Below are positions 30,520 to 45,500 of a stretch of DNA of 64,000 nucleotides, one piece after another. Source of the DNA: Ricordea florida (Eukaryota; Cnidaria; Anthozoa; Corallimorpharia; Ricordeidae). Made by a program: the position numbers and the translations under genes. The notes beneath the pieces were generated by a model. That model did not search any database. It had not been told where the DNA came from and saw nothing but the letters and a program-made list of their open reading frames with translations. The stretch covers positions 9,616,702-9,680,701 of the forward strand of contig OX453272.1 in assembly GCA_949710005.1 (NCBI GenBank), given 5' to 3'. Position 1 is the stretch's first letter; each line of letters starts with the position of its first letter.

Positions 30520-33500
30520 GTAAATCATATGTAGAACCTTTAGTTAGTAAGAGCTGGACAGTGGAGGACTCTGTGCTCCAGTTACAGTAGTAGCAATAGC
30601 TATATATAATTTTGCAGGTATATCTTTCTTTTTTATCTTAACTCGCCCAGATAAAGAATTAAGGCATTTTAGTAAAGAACTGAGATCTCAGATTCGTGAT
30701 AAAGAACTTAGTAAAGTAACCTTTTCCCAAATTTAACATGTAAACACCATTTTTATTGCCAAATTTTCAATTCGTGAGGTCCTCATGAATTTGTGTGAGA
30801 TCTTCCTTCAACGAAGGACTGCCGTAACTGAAAGCGTTTGCATATCATTTGGTAACCTAAACTGGAATGCATGCAAAAGTCATTACCACCTGTGATTACA
30901 TTAACTGCTTCAAGAGCTCTGGACATGCAAATCTGTGCAATGGAAGCAATCATTTGACTTATTCATGCAAAGAAAACCACGAAATTCCTATATATTACAG
31001 AGGTCAAACCGATGTAGTTTTTGATGTTGACAAGTTGCGCGATCGAGGTGATGGATTTAAGATTGCTATTTCACAACTTTAGCAGACGATTCGTTGCTAG
31101 GCTGGGTGGCTTTTTGTCTTCGCGATTGTTTCCCTTTTTTTTGCAATATTGGCTGTGAGTCTGATGGCTCGGAAAACAAATCATTTAAAGGATTAGTAAG
31201 AACATTAGACGATTCTATTTACTTTTCGGTGAAGACCTCATCAAGTGAAGGAAAGAGTGCAAGAGCGTGGTCAGCTCATACCAGTTGAAAAATAAAATTA
31301 AAACCCGCGTCTGTCTGGGGAAATTTTGAATAACAAAGACTTTCTAATTTCCCGATTACAAATCTGTCACTCGGGCGAGGTTTTGTTGTCTTAGCTTAGT
31401 AAATTAAACGTGACTCTTTTCCTTACATAAGAGTTTCTTCACGCGCACAAACTGAGAGGTTCTCCCTGGCTTTGTCTTTTCCTTTGCCACCATGACTGAT
31501 GCACATGCAGCCTCCGCACCAGATCGCGCTTTCCTATTTTTATAGTTTTCTCATGGCACCTGAACGAATGGAAACGTCACGGCCTCCTTAGCCATACAAC
31601 GGGTGATTAAAATCACTTGTTTTCCTTTTTCTTCAATTCTTTTATTTTTTCTTTTATTTTTTTTCATGTATCCCTACCTTGAGATCGCATTTCTGAAAAT
31701 CTAAATTCAAAGGAGAAAACTACGGTCACAGCTGCAACGAATAATTGTTTGTTTTGATGGCGCGGGCAAAGGTTTTCCTCTCGTGGAGGAGATTTCTTGA
31801 CTCCGACTAAAGAGGACGTGCGCTATGTAGATTTTCATTTTCTGCTATTGGTTCAGTGTGCGTATTATTCGCAATTTTCACAGTTTTGAAGTATAATCCC
31901 TGTTTGCAAAAAGTAAGCGCTACTTATGGCTTGTTTAGACTTTCTTCGTTTTCTTGCATCGGTGATAATTGGCTTTGCCGGCTATGGTGAAAACTGCTTT
32001 GGCAATTCAGTTTCAGGGCAATTTCTTGCTGATCTAAAACAGCATTAAAAGGGAAGTTCTTAAAATTGAGGAGGCATAACTGTCGGTAACACCAAAATAG
32101 ACAACCAATTTTTGCAAGACCAGGGGGTCCGAAAATGAAAATTTTGTCAATGTTATTTTCGGTGAGCAAAATATGTACCCAGCTAGAAAAAGAAAACATT
32201 CAATCATACTCAATCCGCCTGCAATGACACAATAAATTACAGTACATATAGACTGGACAATAAGAAGAATAAAAATGGGTCTGTGGTCAGGCAGCAATCG
32301 AGAAGAAGCGACGTCCTACACGAATCTGTCGCGAAAAGGGAAGAACTCAAGTGTGAATTTTCGACTAATAAAAGAATTAAGAATCTCTCTTGTGTCCTGT
32401 GGGCCATGAGAATTCTTTACGTTGGAACAGACCCTACATTCACAACAATGACACCCTCAACAAAAAAGATTTTTAATCCTTTAGTCTGCCGCTGTCTGCA
32501 GCTCTTAAGTCACAAATGGATTACAGTACAACACTGTGTGAACCAGGTTGTCATATGATTTAACGGCATAACCCATCTATGTATCTTAGAGCCGCGAGAG
32601 TTCTTTAAGCTTTGGTTTTAATCCCAAGTAAATAAAGCCATCCCTTGTGTATGCTTATTGGTGTAACCTTGACAGGATTTAATCAGCGCTGAATAAGAAT
32701 TAGGCCTGTCGTCATAGAAATACCCGTGGAGTCGCGTTCGCTTCAACTCATAAATAAACGCTAAAAGCCGGTGATTTGTACTTTTGTCCATTGACTCTTT
32801 GCTTGAGGACGGAGTGCACGCTGTTTGATTAGTTTTGTTTCACTACGCTATTTCTCCTTAGCTCGTGTTTTGCTAGCGGGTTTAGGCTCGACGATACACG
32901 GTAAGCCCGTGCAAAGACTTGTTTAGATTTACAGTAAATTTAAAGTAGTTCCCAACTCCTCTAGGCAGCTATTGGCTGAACTTCTGATCGAACAATGTAG
33001 GGTATAATTCTATGAATGCATGCAGCATGGACGTATCAGTTTAGTATCAAAAGCTGTGGCCACTGTTATCACACTGAGTGACCTTTAACGTCCTGAACTG
33101 TAGTGACTGCTGGACTGCATTCAATCGTTTCCTATCAGCTTCAGATTGGTTGTGGACGCAGTTAGCGTTTGTATTCCGCTTGTTACCGCACTCACTGAAA
33201 ACTTTTAATGATATTTTTGTCAGATTTATTTCATTATGTTATTATTTTGAATGCGAATTATTTTGAATGTTATTATTTTGAATGTTTCAAAACTTTGGTC
33301 CAATTATTATCATTTGAAATCTCGCAGAAAACAAGGAAGCAATAATCTGTGATTTTTCATTTTCTTTACTTGAAGTTTCGCGGACTTCCGGCACCATGTC
33401 ACGTTAAGTGATGCTCTGTGTCCTTGCAATTTTCAACCTAAATTACCACTTAAAAACGACACATTGTCCCCAGGTGATTATTGAAATTCCTAATCTGGGA

Positions 33501-36500
33501 TCCGGTCTGTGTTGCAATTAATGTATTAATTGCTTTGATTAAAAAAATAAATGGCGCGCGTTAGTCTCTGATAAAATTGAACTGCAGTATAAAAGGAAAG
33601 ACAAATTTGACGAGGTTTTTGTACAACATGAAAAAAATAAATGACGTTTCTTTTAGTTTACGATAATTAAATTCTAGCTTTGCTATTCTGCATTTTGTGA
33701 AATAAACTGTGAGTGATCGTTGTGGAGATTTTGGTATGTGGCGTTATTGAATTAAGCACTGACAAACAAGCATGTGTCAATGTTTCCTATTTCCGATATT
33801 GCCTTAGCTTTTCTTCCTGATTTGGTTTGTGATCCTCCACGAAACAAATGGTATTTTCAAACATTGTATCGTTCTGCCAAAAAATTACCTGAATTGTGTT
33901 TAAGTGCCGCAAAAAATTGATTTCAGAGGTGACCTGATGCGGAAAAGTATTTTCGCAATATTTACATTTTTTGCCACTTTCTCCATTGCTGAGGTGGCGC
34001 GAAACAATCGCCTATCCCGTATCGGCATCACGTTACCAAGGCAACTGCCACTGACCGAGAGCGTGGCGTCGGTTGAGAAGGACTAGAACCCGACTGACCT
34101 TCTGCAGTGAGATAGTTTACGCTAGCGTGGCCAGTTGAAAGACGCTGATAATAGTGCAGAATTTTAGATTTATCCATTTGACATTTTAGCTGGGATTTAT
34201 CTATTGGAAGCTAAAGGGTTTGCTTTGACATTTTAGCTGGGATTTATCTATTGGAAGCTAAAGGGTTTGCTTAATTCTCACTGCAGGACCCTTTTGTAGC
34301 TCGTGAATCTCAAAAAGGTTCACTCAGGCGCGAAATATTAGACACATTCCCAACGATTCTGTAGCTTTTTGACAGTACGATGCAAGTATGAGTTATCGTG
34401 GAGATAGAAGTCCTCTCTTAGGAGGTTCACCAGAGCCTGGTTTGAGCTCTGTTATTAAGGTTAGATTCTCTGTTTTATTAGGGTGAATGTTAAGTGGATT
34501 TTGAACGTTTTTGGTTCAACTGCCCGCGCGCGCTGCTAGGAGTCGAGAGTTCGATGGCTGAAATTATTGTTTAAAACTGGAATCCGTTATCTTGCTGTGA
34601 CAGCAACCATAATATTCTGATAAATCTGGCTTTATTCCACAGAGGTTAGAAGACCAACATTTGAACGGCGATCCCGGGGCAAAAAGTCCGACAGTTCCAA
34701 CGAAAATTCGGGATATAGTGAATAAATCTATTTCGCCCATTGATACCAAGATGGCGTCCACTGGCTACGGTGATGAATCGCGAATGTTGCAGTCGGAGAT
34801 TAGCCGTCTTGAAGATTTGCTCGCAGCAACTAGGGCTGAAAGGGACGAAATTGGTTCCAAGTATATGGCCGTCAGTGATAAGGTAACTTCTGAGATTCAA
34901 TCTGTCAACTTATAATCTGGTAGAATAGAATTAAAAATGAATGGGGTTCGACTTTCCACACTCGTACTAAATTTTGTCTATCAATCTCTTGGGTTGGAAA
35001 TTCTTGTTGTTGCTGCGTTAGTACAGGCTTTTTTTTTTCAAACTCGTGTACAATGTTTGCAAAGGGTTTGGTTGAAATCGTGCTTCGTGCCTTCTCACTT
35101 AATGCCCGCAGGTGAAATTTGACCTTTTTGGGTCTTTTGGCTACAGATCTCAAACGTTACCAATTGGAACCCTATCTACGACTTCTTCCAGCGTTCAGTA
35201 CTAAACAACTCCTTACCTTTAACCCCCTTAGTTCTTAAACTTAAATGGAACGCTAAGGCTTTGACCATTAAAGTTTGTTTGTGTTACTTGGTTTTGTTGA
35301 ATTTTGACAGCAGCGTAAATATTTCCTTGTGCTGGGTTTGGTAGAACTTGTTCGTACCTAATTTAAAACAAAACAACGTGGTATTGTGATGTCTCCCAGG
35401 GACACTTGGACGAAAATAAATTACCCTTTTTTGTTTTATGTTGCTTCAAAAAGATGGTGTAGCGAGCTGTTAAATTTGTTTATTGTACTAGCTCGACATT
35501 TGTCCCAGCTTATATATTCTAGGACTGCCGTGTTGAAATTCACATCAAAACACACAACCAAAACCTGATGTGAGAAACTTCACATTTTCAACGCAATTTT
35601 CATTGCGTGTCAGAAAACAATTTTTACCAGTTTGTGAGGTAATTAGTTTCAAAGAGGGAAGCGTGTAGCGAGTTTGACAACAGGGGTATTGAATATTTTA
35701 GAGTTGTAATTAACCAAGTGAAGGAAACTCGTTTTCCTTTTCAGCATGTTTGATCCCTTAGCAGATGCACAAACGTTCTCAGATTTATCATTTTACAACC
35801 TGACTGTCGTCTTTGTTTCTCTTAAAAAGCATATTGAAACAGAATATTTCACTGCATTGAGATTACTTCATGGTACATCTGTTTCTTGGAAGAGATGTGT
35901 TTTTGAATATTTATAGATTGATTAAATACTCCTGTTTATACAATTGGGTGGAGTTGCTAATTAGGTTACACAGAAATTTCGTGGTTGCTTTTGTAATGAA
36001 AGAATTTTTGAAGGTATAACGTAGAAAAATTTGCTCTAACATATGTTAAAATCTCTTTCTTTAAATGTCCGTTTTGCCCTAGTGGTACTTTATTATGAAA
36101 GAAGTTAGGAAAATGATATTTGTCCACAAATTCTGCTGTAAAAAAAGAGAAAATATGTTCCTTGAAAACATGTTTGGGTGTTTGCCCAAGAGGTCAAAGC
36201 ATGAACACTTCATGATTCAAGACTTTTTCTGTTAAAGAATGTGAAGCAAGGCATAAGTTTTGTATTTTCTGTTATTTCCTGGTTAACAAGAAAATAGGAT
36301 TCAAAGCAGTATAGAGCAAAGCCAATTGAATGTTTCTAGCTTTCTGTCTTCCTTGGTTATATGCAATGTTTAATTTATTAACTGGTCAGTGTATTGAGCA
36401 TCTCAGGCATTTTGCCATCTCTGTAAACCACTGTATTCATTATCGTAAGGTTTATTGAATAATTAATACATAATCATGTTTTAATTACATCCAGCATTTG

Positions 36501-39500
36501 ATAACATGAAGGGCATCAGGGAAAAGAGATCTGTTAAGTAAACATATTATTCTCTCAAAGCTTTCCTGTAGTTCTGGTTACTTTATACTCAAGGTAGCTT
36601 TTGTGTTCCATGTCCTAGCACCAGTGCTATATAATCCTTCATTACACAACCAAAACTACATTAATTAGTCAAAATGTTTTGCAACGCATTGTCTGTTGTA
36701 TTTTGTACCCAACTTAAGGGTATTATCAATGGTCCACTTGTAAACTGCAAGAGCATTAAAGCACTGCCAGACATTTGTGCAATGTCAGTATATTTCTGTT
36801 TCATATAAGGCTTTGATAATTGTATATACCTTTTTCAAAAACGCTGAAAGAGAAAAGCCTGCCAAAGAAAATTGCTGCACATGACATTGCATTTCGTTGT
36901 TTAATTACAAGTTGTTTTATATTTGGTTGTACAAATTCTGTTTTCAGTTGGAACAGTACAAGAAAGGTGGCACCAGTCCAGGCAGTGTTTCTTATAATGG
37001 TGTTGGTGACCAGTCTCTCAGTGATAGTAACCTTGTCCAACAAGTTTCATATCTGAAGAACAAACTTGAAGAGGAACATTCTAACTACAAGCGTAAGTTG
37101 CAAGCCTACCAGGATGGACAACAAAGGCAAGCTCAGTTGATTCAGAAGCTTCAACAGAAGGTGTTACAGTATAAACGAAAGTGTGGTGAACTGGAAACAA
37201 CTGTAAATGAGACAAAAAGCTCAGAGGAAGATGCAAAAAAGAAGGTAATTTGTTCTATGTTGTTTGATTAGTGCTGCAATGAAAAGGTGCATACAAAAGA
37301 ACTGGAAATTCATGTTCCAATTTCGGTGTTGAACAAAAAGCATATTGTTGAACTTCTTTTTTCCAGATTTGTAGTTTTTTTTTTTGACATTGGGTCCATA
37401 TGAAGGTAACACAACAGCATGAATTGATGTTTAATTTAAAATACCTCAACATGTAGCTTGAGACATTGTGTTTATAACTTACGCTTTGGTCAGGCCATGA
37501 GAAACAAAATTTGTACGGACTTACAGCATTCATTTAAATTATATTATTATATGAGATGGTATGACAAGAAAACACTTATCACTTTGTGAAGAGTCTTGTA
37601 CATTGTGTGGCTTTGATTGTGGCTGACCAGTTAGCTCAGTTAGTTGAGTAATGGATTATCATGCGGGAGGTCGTTGGTTTGAACCTAGGCTGGGCCATCA
37701 CTCAGGGTTTTAAATTTTCTGCAGACAAAGTGCTGCCTTTTCAATGACATCTGTAGATGGTTAGACTTTCTAGTCTTCTTGGATAAGGATGATAAACCAT
37801 AGGTCCTGTCTCACAACCCTCGTTCATATTACTTAGTGGGACGTTAAAGAACCCACACACCGTTTGCAAAGAGTAGGGAATTTTGATCCCAGTGCTGTGA
37901 TATGGCCTATGTGAATGTAATTTCACACATGTAGGTATTATAAATGAGCAATGCCTGGCATTGCTTGTATAAATAAAGTATTGATTAAATTTATTCTTGA
38001 TGCTGTTAGTCAGTCCTTACTATACTTTTGTGTAATAATGTAAAGTTGTTTAACTTCTCATACAATGTGATAAGATGGATAAATTTATCTATGCTTTATT
38101 TCTTGTGCAGCTTCAAAGTGCAACAGAGACTTTGAGAGAACAGGAGGCAAAGCTGAAGGAAACTGAGGATGAACATTCTAGTGACCTGGAAAACTCACTG
38201 ATCAGGCTGGAAGAGGAACAACAGAGGTTGGACATCAAACACCTATATTTTTGTTTACATACATACATATCATATGCTTTTTTATATACCTGGACTTCCA
38301 CTCAACAAAACAAGCACTGTAATTGGTTGATTCTTGGTCATGTGCCCCTGATCAAATTCAAATGTATCCCGTTGGGGATACAATTGTGCAGTTGTTGCCT
38401 GCGTGCCAGTTGAGCCGTCTTTGTTTTTGTCATTGTTGCTGTCTTTGTTGCTGTCTTTGTCATTTGTTTTTGCTCTATGATTGTGTAAGGGAAAGTCTAA
38501 ATATATAACAAAGCACTTGATGTATGGTCCCTTAGGAAACTAGTTAGTTTTTTTTCCCTCAAGTCCTGATTTTTCCCTCGACTTCGTCTTGGGAAACATC
38601 AGGACTTTCAGGAAAACAAAACTGTTTCCCTCAGGACCATACATAAAGTGTATATTATTTCAGTGTCTAGTTGTTTTAGTGCAAAAGGCTCTAATTGGGG
38701 ATAGTAACACATACAACTTGTTGCAAATTTGATAAAGTATTAATTAAATAATAAAATTTTAATAAAACAGATATTAGTATTAATTTAAGTATTGAGTTAA
38801 GTATTAATTTGTGTAATCCCTAAGAACAGATGCATGTGTATTACTATTTCAGTCTTTACAAATTTCTTAAGTTAGCTTACAACACTATTTACAATCATTA
38901 TCCTTATTATTATGATTAATTATAATTTAGCAATCACCATTGTAATCTTTTTTTCACTTTGTTGTTTTTTTCTGTCTTGTTGATCACCCTATAATACATT
39001 CCACATGTTTTCTCAGTTGGTCTAACAATAGTAACAATTCTTTCAAATGATGTGTTACACCTTGCAGAAGTGCCAGCCTTCAACATGTTAACAACATGCT
39101 GAGAGAACAGCTAGAGGAGGCAACAGCAGTCAATGAAAAGCTGACGCTTGATATTCAGAAGCTTACTGTTGATTGGAACAAGGCGCGTGAGGAACTTGAT
39201 GCGCGTGATGAGGAAGAACAGGCTTATTTTTCTAACGAGCATGTGCGTCTGATGGAGATGTGGAAAACACTTAACAACTTTAGACGACAGTTCAATGAAA
39301 TGAAATCTGCTACTCAAAGGTTTGTGCAAAGATTTTTCTTTACCATAAGTTTATAGAAAGTGTGCTTTATAGTAATTTATAATGAGAGCCTGACTTTTCC
39401 AATGTCTTAAGGAAGTGCAAGCTACTCTAAATTTTGCATTACCTTTTCCTAAAATATTAAGTCAGGAAATGTTTGGTTTTTTTAATTACTCTAACAGGTA

Positions 39501-42500
39501 GTTATTTCAATTGGTATTTTTATGATGTACTGTACCAACCTCAAAACTAATCAATATTTACGTAACAGAGCATGTAAGTTAGAGATAGCAGTGGATGACT
39601 TCAGCAAGAGAATTGTATGATGTAATTGCATGAATAAAATACAAAACATCTCACAACATTTTTACCAAATTTGAATCTATACAATCGTTGTAACCAATCT
39701 GAAACTGTCTCCAGTATCACAAGCAAACAGTAAATTCAGGTTTTGGTAATTTTACCAAAAACTGAATTTGCATGGCCTTTCCAAAAGTACCAGTAAGTTG
39801 TCTTTGATGTTGAGGGGTTGTTTTGTGGGAAATGATTATACATGTAGATTCTGCAGTTTTTTGTTATATATTCACATTAACAGATATCGTATTTGTTTCC
39901 AGGGATCTTTCTGGTGTCAGGGCAGAAGTGAACAAATCTGTTCGTGTAGTGCAAGGTGCCTGCATGGAACTAGACAAGAACTTGAGAGGTATGGATGCAA
40001 ACACTCAAGCCTCCTTGGAAGAGGAAAGAGCTTGGCGACAAAAGGTGATTTGTGGTTATATTTGAGTTCTGATGCTGTGAACTGTAGAACTGCTTTAGTA
40101 GCAACTTGGAGTATGACAGAGATGTTTCTTGAGGTGAATTTGTTTTGCTTATTGCTGTTGGCAGGCGGAAGAGCACCTAAGAGGCAAAGTTCAGGAATTC
40201 ATTGAGTTGCAGAACAAATATGACAATGAAAGATCGGATCTCCTGGTCAAGTGAGTGTGTTTTATGTAACAAAGTTCTGGATGTTAAAATTATCTTAGAC
40301 TTACAGTCCTCTTGGTCACCTAATGCTTGGTTATTTCCCTCCCTTTGCCACTTGCACCTTACTGCTCTCTTATGTGTGGCGAACTAGAATGATTGTGTGA
40401 CGCTTGCGTTACGGAATGAACACTAATTAAGCGGATCTGTCAACAAATAGTTTCTCAGCTCAGGTTACTTGTGATTCTGGTTAAAAATAACATAAGCGTG
40501 GGAAGAAGAGGGATTGTGTATAACCTTGATCGGTGATTAAACAAGGAATTGTGACGGTTCTCATGCGTCTGTTTTTGTCGAGATCTTAAAGCTATTCACG
40601 ACAAAAGTGGCACCTCCGACGGGACTCTGTTAAACCTTTACAGCGAGAAAATTACAGTGAAGATGGGGACGTATGAGGATCGACTTAAAGCTGTGCATAC
40701 TAAATTAGCGATGCTGGAATTTACAGATGGCCAGACACAAAACGTGATTGTGAAAGGACATCTACCATCACTGGAAAGGCAGCGAAACATCTTGGAGAGA
40801 AAACTCGAAGAAGTGCACAACCTTAAGGTGGAAATTCAAGAAGCTAAACTGGAACGTGGCGAGAAGATTGAAGATATTACAGCTTGGAGCGGAGATATTG
40901 AGGAGCGACTAGTGAAATTTGAGTAATCAGTAAGCAACGTGGAAAAAATTACAAAGGATATCAAGCGCAAAGAGATGGAAGAGGAAAAGCAAGCAGAACT
41001 AAGCTTCACCGCCCATATGAAGGAAAAGCAATTCCAAAAAGAATTGAAATTCGAAGAGGAAAAGTACCAGATGAAGTTAGAATTGGGAAAGAAACTAGAA
41101 GAAAATCTGAAAGGACCTTTCACGCCTAAAGCAACCAACACAAAACTGCCGAAGCTGGTAATAACTAAATTTAACGGCACTCACGTCGACTGGTTAAGAT
41201 TTTGGAACCAATTTGAGGCAGAAATAGACTCTGCACAAATACCGGCAGTAACCAAGTTTTCATACCTCAAGGAATTGCTGGAAAAGAAAGTTCGGGTTAA
41301 TATTGACGGTCTCCCATTTAACTCAGAGGGGTACGAAAGGGCAAAGAACATCTTGAAAACAAGATATGGGAAGATAAGCGAGATTGTCAACGCCTACGTA
41401 CAAGCGATTTTGGCATTACCCCATATCCCTGGAACTAACCCAACGAAGGTTCACGATTTCTACGAAAAACTGCTGACAAACGTGTAAGCATTGGAAACTT
41501 TAGGAAAGCTTAAGGACATCTCCGGGTATGTTCGTATGACAATTGACAAACTAGAAGGGATTAGAGGAGACCTGGTGAGGACAGACGAGGATTGGCAGGA
41601 ATGGGAATTTCCTCAACTAGTTCAGGCACTCAGAAAGTGGACAGAACGAAACCCGCTGAAGCAAGATGAGAGAAGTGTTGAAAGGTCTTCCTTTGGATCC
41701 CAGCCGGCGTTAAAGAAAACAAGAACCTTTCAAGCAAGGCAACAAGAAACGAAGACTAAACCGTGCGTCTATTGCGAAGAAACCGGACACAAACCTAGCG
41801 ATTGCGGCAAAGTTACCACTCCAGGCGAACGAAAGCGAGTACTCACTGAAAAACAGCTATGTTTCAACTGTACTGGCACCAAGCATAAAGCTGTCGAATG
41901 TCGCAGTCAAGGGGGATGCATGTTCTGCAAACGAAGACATCACTCATCAATTTGTGATCGAGCTGGATCAACGGAGCAGATGCTTCTGGCAACGGGTGAC
42001 ACGTCGGTTACGTACCCGGTGGTAGTGGTCAATGTTGAAGGAATTAAATGCCGAGCGCTGCTAGATACCGGAGCAGGTAGTTCGTATACTTCCTCTGCGC
42101 TACTCGAACGCCTTCAGAAGCGTCCTGTCCGCAGAGAGCGACGGCGAATTGAGATAATGATGCAATCAGCTAATCGGGTGATTGAGCTCTACAAACTGAA
42201 GATCGGCAGTATAGATGGAAGCTTCTACCTCGAGACTGAAGTAACCAAAGTAAATAGAAGCCATCTACTCTCTCTCAGAAATCCCAAGTATAAGGAGAAA
42301 ATTGCGAGGTTTCCTCATCTTCAGGGCGTAAAAATGGATGACACAGGTGACAAAGAAGAGCTCCCAATACATCTAATCCTTGGAGCCAGCGAGTACGCGA
42401 GGTTGAAAGTTAACAGCCTGCCGAGAATCGGAAATCCAGGAGAGCCGGTAGCGGAGTTCACACGATTCGGGTGGATGATGATGTCCCCTGGGAAAGAAGT

Positions 42501-45500
42501 GGATCTCACCAACATGTTCCTGACTCAGACTTCATCTTGTGATTATGAAAACCTCTGCAAGCTTGATGTGCTAGGCCTTGAAGACTCGAAAGTTGGAGAT
42601 CAGGACGTCGTTTATCAAGAGTTCAAAGAGCGGTTAAAGAGAAGTCCTGAAGGATGGTACGAGGTTAGTCTGCCCTGGAAAGCCAATCATCCTCCTTTGC
42701 TTAGCAATGCAACAGGAAGTTTGAAGAGATTGAATGTGCTTACGAAGAAACTAGAAAAACAACCGGGGATGCTTGAGCGGTACGACAATGTGATTCAAGA
42801 TCAGCTAAATCAGGGTATCGTGGAGCGGGTGAAAGACGAAGCTAAAGAGAGAGAATTCTACATACCGCACAAACCAGTTGTGCGGGCTGAAGCCGAAAGC
42901 ACAAAATTACGCATTGTTTATGATGCATCTGCCAGAGCGAGCGAAAAGGCCCCATCCTTAAATGAATGCCTCGAAGTCGGACCACCTACTCAAAATCTGC
43001 TGTGGAGTGTTATGGTGAGAAATAGGTTCCACCCTGTAGCTATTGCGGGCGATCTAAGACAAGCTTTCCTTCAAGTACGAATCTGGGAATCAGACAGAGA
43101 TGCGCTGAGGTTCCATTGGTATAAGAACCTGGAGACCAGAGAAATCGAGGCGTTGCGATTTACAAGGGCACTCTTTGGCTTAGCGCCGTCTCCATTCTTG
43201 CTTGGGGGAGTCTTAAGAGAACATCTGGAACACTGCAGAGAACGGTTCCCAGCAGAAGTTGACGAGATCTTACGGAGCCTTTATGTAGACGACCTCATTA
43301 CCGGTGACGTCACAGTCACACAAGCACAACACATGAAAGAATCTGCCCAGATGATCTTTGGTGAGGTTAAGTTCGAGTTACATAAGTGGCACTCGAACAT
43401 ACCTGCTTTAGAGGCAGAAGGATTGCAAGAGGAAAGCAACTCAGAGCAAGAAACAAGCTATGCTAAACAGCAACTAGGAGCGAAACCAGGAGAGACAAAG
43501 CTATTGGGAATGCCCTGGGACAAAGTAAACGACACGATTGGCGTAATGTTCCCTTCGCCGCCGTCAGAACCTACCAAGAGAGAGCTCCTAAGCAGTCTAG
43601 CCAGAATCTATGACCCACTTGGTCTCGCTTCTCCTACCATACTCACCGGGAAATTGCTGTACAGGGAAGTTTGTGATAACCGTCTTCCTTGGGATAAAGC
43701 GTTATCTGGTGTGTTGTTAGACAAGTGGAATGCTTGGAGGAAGATTTTACCCGAGAAGGTTGAGACACCGCGTAGCCTGGTCCCGTGCCAAGAGAGAATT
43801 ATCAGCATTGATCTACATGGTTTTGGGGATGCTAGTAAGAAAGGTGTATCTTCAGCCGTGTTTGCAGTTGTGCAACAGGAACATGGCACTCAGCAAGGCC
43901 TCATCACAGCTAAAGCACGCCTGGCTAAACAAGGTTTAACTATTCCCAGACTGGAACTGGTGTCCGCTCATATGACAGCAAACCTCATCAACAATGTGAA
44001 AGAAGCTCTAAAGGGATTCCCAGTGGAAAGCACCTATGGTTGGCTAGATAGTAGTGTGGCACTTCACTGGATAAAGGGCAATGGTGACTACAGGTAGTTC
44101 GTGGCCAACAGAATAACGAAAATCCAACAGCATAGCTTCATCCAGTGGAGATATGTTCCTTCAGATCAAAACCCTGCAGACCTTGGAAGCAGAGGAGGGA
44201 GCGTAGGCGCATCTGCGAGGCTGTGGTGGGATGGTCCTACATGGCTTACCGAACCAGAAAGCTGGCCACCAGACATTATCACTTATGCAACAAGCGAAAC
44301 TGAAGCGGAAGCTAAAGTGGTGAAAGAAGTCTTGATGGTGTCCAAGACCGAGCAGGATGTGCTAAATGAAGTCCTAGAGAAGCATAGCTATTGGAAAGCC
44401 ATCCGTATCGTAGCATGGGTAGCAAGGTTCCTGCGGAACTGTAGAGGGAAAGGTACTAAGAAATCTGGTCCTTTAACTGCAGAGGAGACTGAGCTACAGG
44501 TTTCAAAGTGGATCTACAGAGTGCAGGCCAGATTTGCCGAAACGGACAAGTACCAGAAAGACGGTCCTCAGCTTAACTTACAGAAGAACGATCAAGAGAT
44601 CTTCGAGTGTCGAGGTCGCATCCAAGGTGATTATCCTATCTACCTTCCAGATGATCAGTTGTTCAGCGAGAAGCTGGTTGCAAGTGCGCACGAGGATACT
44701 CTCCATGGGGGAGTTGGTCTCACTATGGCCAAAGTTCGGGAAAGGTATTGGATACCGCGACTTAGACGACTAACCAAAAGAGTAATTAAAAACTGCTACG
44801 GATGTAAACGGTTCCAGGCAGTTGCTTTTGCCCACCCTCCGACAGGAAACCTACCAAAAGACAGGACCGAAGGTTCTATGCCATTTCAAGTGATTGGAGT
44901 GGATTATGCTGGACCAATCAGATACCGTATGAGAGGACGCAAAGACGGAAAGGCGTACATCGTGCTCTTTGCCTGCAGTCTTACCAGAGCCCTGTACTTA
45001 GAGTTACTTCCCAATCTTACCACTGACGAGTTCCTTGCAAGTTTAAAGAGGTTGATAGCCCGACGAGGAAGACCACAGAAAATCTATTCCGATAACGGGA
45101 AGACGTTCGTTGCTGCAGCAAAGTGGCTATAACAAGTGGAAAAGGAAGAAAAGCTACACGATTGGTTGGCCAGGCAAGGAATAAAATGGCAATTCAACTT
45201 AAGCAGAGCACCCTGGTGGGGAGGCCAGTACGAAAGACTCGTCGGCCTTGTGAAGCAGTCTCTTTACAAGACAATAGGAAATGGAAACCTTCTCTGGAGA
45301 GAGCTTCAAGAAGTCATTTTGGAAACCGAAATAACTCTCAATAATCGCCCTCTTGGCTATGTAGAAGACGATGTGGAGTTGCCTGTCTTGACACCTAATG
45401 CGCTATTGTTCGGGCAACCAAACGTACTACCAGAAATGGATCCTAAAGAGATTGAAGATGCTGATCTTAGGAAACGCGCGAAGTATCTTCTCAAGTGCAA

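Noticed and set aside
37621-37695. A functional tRNA gene
   Set aside because: Boxes A and B are present but the acceptor stem does not pair well and a SINE body follows.
40924-45132. Programmed readthrough at the four stops of element A
   Set aside because: Four stops at unrelated places, two of them within enzymatic domains, are better explained as loss of function.
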